Program-made: the position numbers and the translations under genes
Shown here: in pieces, positions 1 to 8,462 of the stretch
How the letters are laid out: each line of letters starts with the position of its first letter
How positions within the stretch are numbered: the first letter of the stretch is position 1
Assembly (NCBI GenBank): GCA_015501075.1
Contig: JADNYJ010000856.1
Coordinates: 1-11,282, forward strand
Source: Gymnopilus junonius
Taxonomy: Eukaryota; Basidiomycota; Agaricomycetes; Agaricales; Galerinaceae
DNA length: 11,282 bases
Direction: 5' to 3'
Notes under the pieces: model-generated
Databases searched by the model: none
Told to the model about the DNA's origin: nothing
The model's input: the letters and a program-made list of their open reading frames with translations, nothing else

Positions 1-491
1 CGCCAGATATCGAGAGGGTTATACACCAATGGACTGGAGGCATTCCTGTACTAGGTAGTACCGCTCAGGTTATCCATCAGGAAACCGGCAAAAAAGTTTT
101 TTGGGGTTTTCTAACCGAAAAAACCATGGAAACCAGCCCAAAATGGTCCAAAAATGTCGAAATCCGGAAACCTGGAAACCCAGGTCCGATTTTCCAAAAA
201 CCTGGCGGGCAAAATTTTCGGCACTAATCCAAATGTAGCAATTCGTTAGCGAAATGAATGAAAATATCTCGGCAGGTTTCCGGGAAACCAAAAAACCACC
301 CAAAACGGGTAAAAACCCGGAAACTTTTTTGACACTTTGCTGATGCTCTTTCTTATCGCGTCCCATGGCTGTTTCCCCGGTGTCGTCATCAAGCTTCTTC
401 AGTGCTTACTGAGCTACGCTCTGCTTACGAGGAAGCCCGGCTTCGTTCGGTACCAACTCTACTCGAGACTCTCATCATAAATTTGTTCAGT
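1..491. other. Upstream intergenic region and 5' leader of the first gene
   Basis: No supported gene lies here apart from the repeat patch described separately. Positions 333-491 are open in the same frame as the first gene after a TGA at 330-332, but contain no in-frame ATG, so the stretch is read as 5' leader rather than an N-terminal extension. No clear TATA box is visible in the last 150 nt before the ATG at 492. Confidence 0.5.
79..320. repeat. Degenerate A/C-rich (G/T-rich on the - strand) repeat patch
   Basis: A motif close to GGAAACC/CCGGAAAC recurs on the + strand: AGGAAACCGG at 79-88, TCCGGAAACCTGGAAACC at 163-180, a near-palindrome GGTTTCCGGGAAACC at 275-289, and CCCGGAAAC at 316-324. 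CGGGT (306-310) and ACCCG (315-319) can form a short hairpin. The segment is strand-asymmetric, with A and C runs on + and T and G runs on -. This keeps a 98-codon minus-strand frame open by composition alone. It looks like decayed simple or dispersed repeat DNA. No terminal inverted repeats or target-site duplications were found, so no element class is assigned. Confidence 0.45.
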
Positions 492-1386
492 ATGTCGAAG
501 AAAGTGATCATTGTCGGGGGACATGGAAATGTCTGTACTGATTCCTCTGCCGCAAAAGATGGGGGCTAACAGCTATTATTCAGGTCTCCTTACGCCTTGC
601 AAAGCTCTTGGGGTCAAAACACTCCGTAACCTCCATCATCAGGGATCCCGCCCAAGAACAGGACATTAAGGATGCCTCCGCAACGCCTCTCGTACTCTCA
701 CTAGAGAACGACCCACCTTCCGAGTTCAGCCAGGCATTCAAGGGGCAAGATGTTGTCTACTTCTCTGCAGGAGCTGGCGGGAAGGGCGGGGAGGAGAGAA
801 CCAAAAAAGTCGACTATGAAGGTGCTGTAAAGACGTTTGATGCTATTGAAGGTGTTGAGGGCCCGAAGCCGAGGTTGATACTGGTGTCTGCCATTGACAT
901 TCGCGATCCAGAGAAGATACCCGCTCATTACGTGAGTAGTTCGTGCAAATTTTGAATGCAAGTAAAGATGTCTGACTTGCCGATGCTACAGACTGAAGAG
1001 GATAAAGCCATATCTGAACGTGTCAGGAAAGCCATACCCTTTTACATGCAGTGGAAATACGAAGCCGACAAGAATCTGGTCAAGCGCACCGCATTCAAAT
1101 GGACTATCCAGGCCTGGAGGATTGACCAACGAACCCGGTAAAGGCACGGCCGACATTGGTAGAACCCATATCACAAAGACTATTTCGGTGAGTGGACACC
1201 TGATGTGGATGAATTGTTTAGAATTTATTTTTTTCGTAGAGAGACGATGTCGCGAAAGCTCTGGCTCTCTTGGTCGATAGAGAAGACGCTGCTGGCTTGG
1301 CAATTGACTTTGTAGGAGGTGATACCCCAATTGAAGAAGGCCTGGATGCATTCGTCAAAAAAGGAGAGACTGACTTTCTTGGATGA
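492..1386 (+). CDS. NAD(P)-binding Rossmann-fold protein (atypical SDR / NmrA-like, YMR090W type), frameshifted
   Basis: Exons: 492-530, 584-931, 992-1187 and 1240-1386, with TGA at 1384-1386. The three introns are 53, 60 and 52 nt, GT..AG, and all phase 0. Residues 1-13 start MSKKVIIVGGHGN and, joined to exon 2, give a glycine-rich GGxGxxxxxLAxxL dinucleotide-binding loop after a first beta strand. Later landmarks are a strand ending LILVSA, a YMQWKYEADK segment near the usual SDR Tyr/Lys region, and RPGGLTNEPGKG. The C terminus is DDVAKALALLVDRE followed by an IDFVGGDTPIEEGL tail. About 243 residues would be usual for the family, which probably binds NAD(P) in the cytosol; no substrate can be inferred. 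Oddity: after TGG ACT ATC (1100-1108) a single C (1109) precedes AGG CCT GGA. The family motif ILRPG implies two missing bases, and without them the frame stops at 1138-1140. Everything on either side is well conserved, so this is either a sequence error or a recent lesion. Confidence 0.85.
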
Positions 1387-2263
1387 AAACCTGGTTGTGA
1401 AGTACACTTTCAATTCAAGATTCAAATGTATAAATTGTCGCCTACTTGCACGCGAAACGCAATGGTATGGCCAGCTTTGGTTCAAACGAGGCAGCTCCTG
1501 TGTGAAAGCCGTAACGTTTTCGCGATAGGCTGCTGTCATTGTTGAAGCAAAAAAAATGGTGGCATGAAGATAACATGAGACCTATCGCAGCCGAATGATG
1601 CAAACCAACCTATGCCATGCGGTTGGGATAATAACCAATTTTATGGGAGCCAACCGTCTAACTATGATAAGTATACTTTTTAGTCTCCTATGACCGCACA
1701 ATGATGGGCTGCAGAAATGACTCACCTTGAGTTTGGATAGCACCTACGCATACATCCTTAGGCCCTGGGGAAGAATGGGAGGTATGGCCTCGTTTTCTGT
1801 TGGCAATGTGAGGCGTTGAGGTTCGTCCATAGTATACCATCGCCTTTCACGACTCGAATTTATTCTACCAACGAGGTGTCTATATAAAAGGAGATCCTTC
1901 CATATACTTAATCGTGACTTGTCGCTATATCGTAGAATATGGCAATTGGTTTTCGGAGGTATTTGGACTAAGTAAAGTACATAAGCGTGATGATAATAGC
2001 CAAGGAGTAAACGTATTTTGAATAGTCAATACAGATTTGTATTGAAATCCCGCTAGCTTCAACCGCATCCATCAGTACCACATAATTATAACAAGACCCA
2101 AAGACAATTTGAGAAATAGCATTTGTTTTTGTCCTTGGCCCGCCGCCACGGAGGGTGATGGTGGTGTGTGGCCAACGGGAGTTTGCTTTTTGTTTTGATC
2201 GTCTCTTCTTTCTTAACCACCACATAACACTTTGCTCTGCTTTGGTCGTCGTCCAAGGGTTAA
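1387..2263. other. Intergenic region between the Rossmann-fold gene and the importin gene
   Basis: This stretch of about 880 nt holds the 3' flank of the first gene and the promoter and leader of the importin gene. No open frame here resembles a known protein, and no tRNA-like fold was recognised. The last 100 nt before the ATG at 2264 are rich in T/C tracts (for example around 2190-2215 and 2230-2255), as is common in fungal leaders. A strong TATA box at 1881-1890 is listed separately. Confidence 0.5.
1881..1890 (+). promoter_or_regulatory. TATA box (TATATAAAAG)
   Basis: TATATAAAAG is a textbook TATA sequence on the + strand in an AT-rich setting. It lies about 370 nt before the importin ATG at 2264, which is far for a direct core promoter unless the leader is long or carries an intron. 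The first ATG downstream (1939) opens only a 10-codon frame. It may serve an upstream-initiated importin transcript, an unannotated noncoding RNA, or nothing. Confidence 0.4.
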
Positions 2264-5200
2264 ATGGCCAGCCCTGCTTTCCTACCCTCCCTATCGCAGT
2301 ATGACATTGAGCACGCCGCGCAAGTCAGTCAGCTCCTAGCACGACCATCCCTGTCATCGTCTCACAACGTTGTTGTCTCGGTCAGTTAATCCAGCAAGCT
2401 TACGGCCTGTCGACGGTGACCGTAAACACCGGAAGAGCTTAAACGGCTTCAGCAAGATCTTTTCGAAATACAGAAGCGACCCGAAGCCTGGGGCTTGGTC
2501 ATTCCGCTTTTGAATTATCAAGATCAAAATGTGCAGTTTTTTGGCGCTCATACCGCACAGGTGAAGATCGCAAGAGACTGGTATGTCAATCAATACGCGT
2601 CTGCTTCTCAGAAATTCGTGCTGACTTCAGATTCTTTTCAAAGGGAAATGTTTCCTGCCGACCATGTTGAAGATCTACGTGATCTTATGGTTCAATTGAC
2701 GGCCCATTCTATTGCGATAGGACGTAGCAAGTTCATCCTTCGCAAGCTTTTCGTCGCTGTACGCCTCCTCTCCAAAGCTGTGTTTTGACATATCTTCCAA
2801 TTTCTCGTCTTCTTTTCCCTTGCCCATTCAGCTTACTTCGTTGGCCCTCAAGCTTGCTCCTGGACACCCATCACGCTGGCCTGACTGGATCATCTCATGC
2901 ATCTCTGCGTTTTCGTCTCAGGGTGCTTCCTCGGAGCATATTCATTGATTTTCTGTCCATAGTTGCGGAGGAAGTGGCCAATGCTGATCTTCTGGGATCG
3001 AGTAAGTACGTCATTGTCTCTTCAATATTTTGTCGGCCTGCACTTAACGTTAACTTTTGTATTCTTAGGGTGCAAATGCAACAAATGATTACAGATGCAT
3101 CGCCAATGGTGGCACAAGCTATCACAGCTACCGCCACTCAGCCCCTTGGCACAGCACCTACAAACCAATATCTCTCCGCCCTCCGATGTCTTCAGGCATG
3201 GCTCAGTTTTCTAAGGGCTGAGTGAGTCCTTCCCTCTGCTCATTACAATTGAGACGATCGTGACTTGCCTCTAGTACTCTAACACCTCTCATTCCTCTTT
3301 TAATCAACCTTCTAGACCCCAACTTTCCCGACGATACTATCTTTGTTGCAGCTTCCGATGCCTTGCAAGAAGTAACGACCAAATCACCGCTCTCTGAAGG
3401 TGCTGGTACGAAAACGTTAACTGAGCCTCTTCTGTTATGGATAGAAAGGACTGGAAACAGGATAATGGAATCAACCTTAGCCAGTGGCGACGTTTCGCCC
3501 ATCTCACATTCGCTATGCAAATTGCTGGTAGCACTGGGTGACCATTCCACTGGATACATGGCAACTTACATTTCATCGTCCATGCACGTCTCTATCGACA
3601 CGGTGACACCCTCTCCAACGAAAGGAAGTTTAATTCAAAATTTCCTCAGGCTATTATTAGCATACACTGGTTTGCCTGGATATTATGGTGTCGATGAGGA
3701 AGAGAGCGAGATGACATTAGGGTTTTGGTACTCGTTGCAAGAGGCCTTGTGGAGCACCGACTTCTTCATCGAAGAAGGTGCAGATGACCGGTCGCCTGCG
3801 CCGCCGGACACGGACGAGGGAGGCGAGGCCAAGCAGGTGTTGATGGCAAAGGCAGTTTTCAGTGAACTTGTAAAGGTTTTGCGGAGAAAAGTCGCGTTCC
3901 CTCCCTCTGGAAGTGGTTGGTCAAGAGGTCCGTGTTCTAACATGGTCGCATTAAACATGTTCTGATTGTTTTGGCTTCAGACCAAGTAGAAAAGTTCCAG
4001 GTGTCAGCACCGTCTTCGTTTACTCTTGGAACGCCCAAGCTCATGTTGTGTTTCTGTTCATAGGTACCGACGAGACGTTGGTGATACATTGATCAATGCG
4101 TATGTCCCCATCCTCCTGCTTTTGGTCTCGTAGCTGATTTTGTTCGCAGATATTATGTCCTTCGGGACGACATGCTAGGATTCTACGTGAATGACATTGC
4201 TGAACGCCTAACGGCGATGCAGGAGAGTGATGGCTGGCAGGTGTGTCAGCTTACTATAGTAGGCGATCGAGGTGCTCATGGAAATTTCTCCTCAGGAAAT
4301 CGAAGCTACATTGCACTGTATCATGTCAGTGCAGGAAGCAGTTGACATGGATAATGCTCCGCACTTGGATCGACTCTTCAGCCCGGCGATCTTTGGACGA
4401 CTGCCCAATTCAGGTAGAGCGAGGGTCAGAAGAACTGCTTTAGGTGTCATTGGTGTGTCTCTACAGTGTCCACATGCAATGAAAACTCGTCCAGGCTCAT
4501 ATTGTTCCCCAGGTTCTTATTCATCGTGGTTCGCAAGTCAACCTTCATCAACGCCTTCCGAATCGAACCTGCTCCTAACTGTTCTCGGATATGTTGTGTC
4601 GGCTCTGCCAGATCCATCTCTCAGTTTGTCAGCCGCTACCGCTCTGCGGAATTTATGTGAAGCCAATCGGAAAGCGTTGGCACCGCATATAGGCGCGTTT
4701 GGCGAGCTGCATGCTGCGTTGAACACTATCCCTGTAGGTCTTTTTTGCAAGATATTTTGGTTTGTTGTTAAGCTGTTGTTAAATTCAGGATGCAGAGAGG
4801 GGCAAAGTATTACAATCTATAGCGAGTGTTATTCAAGCTATGCCTCCAGCAGACGAGATTCCCGTAATTGAGGTACGATTTAAGGCGAATACCTTTTGTT
4901 TCTTGTCATTGACTGCATCTTCGGTAGGCTATTGTGAATCCGATTGTGCAGAAACTTTATGAAGCCATTCAAACAGCATCCGCCGTTCGCACCTTTTGCA
5001 TTTGCCACCCTTGATCTCTTGTGACTTTTTATGTGCCTAGCTTCCAGATGATGCCCGCGCAGCGACCATCCTGCACTTGGAAACCCTTTCAGGCGTCGCC
5101 AAAGGTCTCACAAGAACAGTTGAAGGCATGACTATCCTGGAAGATGAAAGCGACCCCCGGTTCCAAGCTGAGGTTGAGGCTATCAAGGTGGCGCGGGAGG

Positions 5201-6491
5201 ACGTCAGAGCGGTGAAGCTAAGAGAGAACATCTTTGCTGCTATCAGAGGCGTCGTCGAACTGTGGTCAACAGATGCTACAGTAGGAAATGTATGTGTATT
5301 TCGTGTCCTTTCCTCTTGGCAATGCGATTTGATACCTTTAAATTGCAGGCTCTGAGCGATCTTTTCAAATCCATCACATCACTACCAATGGACACCACCT
5401 TGATCTCCCTTCCTGCTGGACCGCTTCTCGAGCTTGTCTGCATTGCAGCGCAACGGCAATTAACAGCGACATGGTTGTCGCTTGCACATATTCTGATTGC
5501 ACAGCTGAACCCACCACCGTTTTCTCTGGAAGTCAAGAATGGGCCATCTCCAGAAGCAGAAATGATTGTGCGAAATTTGTTACCGGTTCTAATGGAGCAT
5601 GGATTGGCTTCGTTGGGCGTTGCTGGTTCGATGGCGAATGTATGCTCCTTGGTTGTTCTCGTGTACAATTATTGACCGTTTTGGTATCAGAATCCGGATA
5701 TCGTCCAAGAATTCTTTGGGTGTGTGGAGAAGGTGAGCTAGTCGTATCTTCCTCTTTCTTTTGTTTTTATCATTGATCTTTCTTTTTCTAGGCTGCCCAG
5801 GATTTCACGGACGCTTTTTATACTATGCCACGAGGACTTTTCGATGCCTTGATACAGTGCGCAATCTCTGCTCTGGCCCTTCAAGAAAGATACTCGCTGG
5901 TGTCTGCTTGTCAGTTCCTTGTACGTGACTTTCCATGTTTCTAAGCATTGACACCAAGTTTAAGGCATGGACACAGATCTCGCTCATTCATCGATCATCA
6001 ATCAAAGACGAACTTCGAGCTCATAAAACTGCTTTCATGTCAACACACGGTCGTTCCATTATGCGAGCTACTCTAGAGGGTTTCGCTGCTGTTGCTCCCA
6101 GAAGTGTTGTTCCCAATCTTGTCGAATTATTGAGTGCACTTTTAACTCGAGCAAGTGGCGCTGATGGTGGGCCTGGGGGCGGGGCTTCGCAGTGGATGAA
6201 GGACGTCTTGCTGTCTGTCAGTTACTAATCTGAGCTCATTGTCGAACGCATATACTGACGTTTCATCAGGATAATTTCATAGCCAGTAAAGCTACTCCTG
6301 AAGCCAAGACGAAATTTATCAAGACGGTTGCTGGGTGTGTTCTTTGGATTCTATGGAAGGGTGCTATGCTGATTGGCTTGGTAACCAGATCTCGCTCTCT
6401 GAAGAAGACCCGGGAAGCTGCACAACAGTTTACTCTGATTGCAAGAGGCTTAGAAGGGTCTAACTTTGGGTACACAACGATGACGATGTAA
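2264..6491 (+). CDS. IPO13: Importin-13-like nuclear transport receptor (Kap122/Pdr6 type), two frameshifts near the 5' end
   Basis: Importin-beta family receptor that carries cargo through the nuclear pore under control of Ran-GTP. Exons: 2264-2323, 2386-2580, 2644-2758, 2832-3005, 3069-3221, 3275-3927, 3981-4002, 4064-4099, 4150-4240, 4296-4452, 4513-4733, 4789-4872, 4928-4984, 5041-5289, 5349-5639, 5691-5732, 5792-5920, 5977-6216, 6270-6334 and 6389-6491 (TAA at 6489). The 19 introns are all GT..AG. Length is about 1042 residues against about 960 for human IPO13. The N-terminal importin-beta domain shows EAWGLVIPLL and QFFGAHTAQVKI. IPO13-specific landmarks follow: LCKLLVALGDHS, TGLPGYYGVDEE, TLGFWYSLQ, VEKFQVYRRDVGDTL. 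The rest is helical HEAT/ARM-type repeats, including THGRSIMRATLEGFAAVAP and VVPNLVELLSALL. Two breaks are visible: about 7 surplus bases at 2422-2428 between STVT and PEELKRLQ, and one surplus base near 2946 between SSEHI and DFLSIVAEEV. From 2947 to the stop the frame is clean. The 22-nt and 36-nt exons are notably short. Confidence 0.94.
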
Positions 6492-7110
6492 AGATTGTAT
6501 GCTAGATAAAATTGTACTATTAACTCTTTTGATATAGAGCAGCAAAGTCCAACGAAGTTCTGTAAGGAATAGATACAGAATCTCGGTTATCTGCCCCTGA
6601 GTCCCTAGATTTGCCTAACTGGCTCTGCCTGGGTATACCTTGTAAGCTACCACTTTAGTGAATCTGAAGATTTCGAACGAGGTGAGCGCATTGCAACTAT
6701 CAGCATTTTGACTTTCCATGCTCACAAACTTTGTATAAACAGGCCAATGAAATATACCTACAGCGTCGTTCGTATTATCAACGAGCTCATTAGCATAGCG
6801 ACTGTCCTATATCATACCTGGTGCTCGTGTTATCTTCTGTCCAGCCTTTCATTTCATTAGGCCCTGATCAGCTCCCTTCTGGCCGCAGCTGGAATTAAGG
6901 TTGTAGAGTAGCCACCATCAGTTGCATCTGACCAAGGAAACTTTGGAAAATGCAGGAACGCCGAAACGAAGGCTAACGAGGGTCTTATCAATGTCAACAT
7001 AGGGGCTAGGTCCAACTGACTATTTTTGTTTTGATGGCGCATTTGTGCCAAACATCCCGACCTCGCCAGGCGGGCTTTTTCCCCCTTAAATTTGCGTGCC
7101 ATCCTCAGAG
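6492..7110. other. Intergenic region between the importin gene and the small CHCC-motif gene
   Basis: About 620 nt with stop codons in all frames and no recognisable protein similarity. An intron-like segment (GTGAGC at 6681 to ACAG before 6743) lies in it, but its flanking frames close quickly. The final 50 nt before the next ATG hold a C tract and a TTTAAA-like AT patch (7080-7092), possibly promoter or leader. Nothing else is supported. Confidence 0.5.
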
Positions 7111-7552
7111 ATGCCCATGGACTTTCAAATTGAGCCAACAATTGTTGTCAACGGCTTCGTCTTTTGCCTTCGACACGGGGATGAACTTTGCCATAAATGT
7201 ACTTACGATCATCGATTCACCAATAATTACGTGTTGCAAGACAAGCTGCCGGAGGATTTTAATGAAAACGGTGATTACAACTTTGAGGTTCGTCTCCCTC
7301 CTCGCCAACTCTTGACACTGAATATATTTGGTGAACTAGTATCGCGACCCATTTAACGCCTACGCTCTCGGAGCCGCGCATGTCCCAGGTCGTGGCGACG
7401 AAGACTCTTACAAATGCACCAAGCATGATAAGATCAATTGTGAAGCCTGCTTTGACTGGCTTGCTTTTGTGAAGCAACAGGCGAAGGAAGCTGAAGATCG
7501 GGCTGCCTGGTTGAAGAAGAGGAAGAAATATTTCGATAAGCGGGACGAGTGA
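7111..7552 (+). CDS. Small conserved-looking protein with two identical-spacing C-x2-H-x4-C-x2-C motifs
   Basis: Exon 1 is 7111-7287, the intron 7288-7339 (52 nt, donor GTTCGT, acceptor CTAG), and exon 2 is 7340-7552 with TGA at 7550. The product is 129 residues with no frameshift. Two Cys/His clusters have identical spacing: C19-x2-H22-x4-C27-x2-C30 (CLRHGDELCHKC) and C85-x2-H88-x4-C93-x2-C96 (CTKHDKINCEAC). Each could hold one zinc ion, or the two could pair in one site. The first is followed by YDHRFTNNYVL, the second by FDWLAFVK and a charged, helix-prone tail (residues 103-129, rich in K, E and R). The intron falls at codon 59/60 and separates the two halves, which would fit an ancient internal duplication. 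No signal peptide or membrane segment is visible. I do not recognise a named family. The overall look (MYND-like or other small zinc-binding module) is suggestive only. An ATG at 7117 is an alternative start, two codons later. Confidence 0.85.
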
Positions 7553-7923
7553 GGCTGCATAAGACTGTATAATGGGCTTTTTCTTTTTCTTTTTTTGCAT
7601 TTGTATTGCATATGGTGCGTGCCTATTCTAACGTTGAAAGTCAAAAAAGACCTATTTCATTTACTAGGATTTGGAGTTGATACCCCCACTCAATAGTGAT
7701 TTGGACAGCAGTGTAACATTGGTATATATGATCATTTTGGACGGTTAAAGACAGCACTTCAAGTTATTTTCGGACTGCATATACTTATTCTGATCCGGAT
7801 CCGAGGCTACGAATCTTGTAGACTATGGCTGCTTGGGGTCGAATACACGAGCAGGTCGTGTAATAGTCGACGGACGTCCCCACTCGCGTTGAGTGCTTGC
7901 CCCGGCTCGCGGTCGGCCCGATC

Positions 7924-8348
7924 TGATAGATATGCCAAGCACCGACAAAGCTGGTTTCAACTCTTTAGACTTTCCTGGTGAACTATCGTCATTTCAAGTT
8001 TGCAAAAGGCCTCGGTAAGGACGATTTGCGCTGGGCATCCTAGTACCCCTGTTGATATGCGCATATTTCTAGGGTCCATGCTTATCTCTACGCGACTCTG
8101 ATACATCTTTCTGCAGCTGACGCCATACTTATCTTGGATTCAGCACCCATAGCGAAAGTCTCGTGCCCTGGGAGTTCAGATTTGAGCCAAACCTTCCGTT
8201 TTTCAATTCTCTACCCGCTTCGCACGCCTGACAGAGCTTTATTTTCGGAATCTCCCAGTCCCGTGTACAGGTTAGAAAGAAGTGCCAAAGCTGAGATTTT
8301 GCCCCATGCGAGGCATGTTATCTGGAGCTTGGCGAGATCCACTTATCG
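7924..8348. promoter_or_regulatory. Group of GATA-factor-like sites upstream of the transporter
   Basis: Five matches to HGATAR are present: TGATAG at 7924-7929 on +, and on the - strand AGATAAG (8081-8087), AGATAAG (8128-8134), AGATAA (8318-8323) and CGATAAG (8342-8348). Fungal GATA activators such as AreA/Nit2 and Gln3 switch on uptake of secondary nitrogen sources through such sites, and Dal5-type permeases are classical targets. Roughly 1.2-1.6 matches would be expected by chance in 425-540 nt, so the excess is modest. The regulatory role is inference. Confidence 0.4.
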
Positions 8349-8378
8349 CCCTATGGAAAAGCATGGAGAGCCGGTGCG

Positions 8379-8398
8379 TATTTATACCTCTATTTATA
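8379..8398 (+). promoter_or_regulatory. Paired TATA-like boxes (TATTTATA twice)
   Basis: TATTTATA occurs at 8379-8386 and again at 8391-8398, about 65-84 nt before the ATG at 8463. This is a good core-promoter distance for a short leader, and the sequence between them and the ATG is C/T-rich (CTCCCTCCAATCCC area), typical of a fungal transcription start. Confidence 0.5.
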
Positions 8399-8462
8399 TG
8401 GCGCCTACAATCTGACAGTTTGAGTGATAGCTCCCTCCAATCCCTATCTCCCTCTGAGCACA

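Larger units (their letters stand above)
7553..8462. other. Intergenic region and promoter of the MFS transporter
   Basis: About 910 nt without a supported gene. It begins with the T-rich 3' flank of the small gene (about 7575-7600, a probable transcript-end region). A perfect 10-nt palindrome GATCCGGATC lies at 7792-7801 and a GC-rich patch at about 7860-7920. From 7924 onwards there are several GATA-factor-like sites, and close to the next gene a pair of TATTTATA boxes. An 8134-8415 open frame has no recognisable features. Confidence 0.5.

Noticed and set aside
70..366. A 98-codon minus-strand open frame.
   Set aside because: It covers the degenerate A/C-rich repeat. Its protein is a string of F, G, P and K residues caused by composition, with no recognisable domain.
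333..491. A possible N-terminal extension of the Rossmann-fold protein, open in frame.
   Set aside because: It has no in-frame ATG after the TGA at 330, and Rossmann proteins of this type begin just before the first beta strand, as at 492.
2581..2643. An apparent third frameshift in the importin gene at the second intron.
   Set aside because: The acceptor at 2629-2630 gives a stop, but the next acceptor (AG at 2642-2643), about 20 nt after a CTGAC branch site, joins Trp in frame to EMFPADHVEDLRD. No lesion is needed.
6600..6860. An intron-like segment with short flanking open frames, possibly a small gene.
   Set aside because: Splicing at 6681-6742 leads straight into a stop, and no flanking peptide resembles a known protein.
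6857..7141. A 94-codon minus-strand open frame.
   Set aside because: It overlaps the start of the small CHCC gene, contains no motif, and has no intron structure typical of the window.
8134..8415. A 93-codon plus-strand open frame before the transporter.
   Set aside because: It begins at a non-ATG codon, has no similarity I recognise, and overlaps the promoter elements of the transporter.
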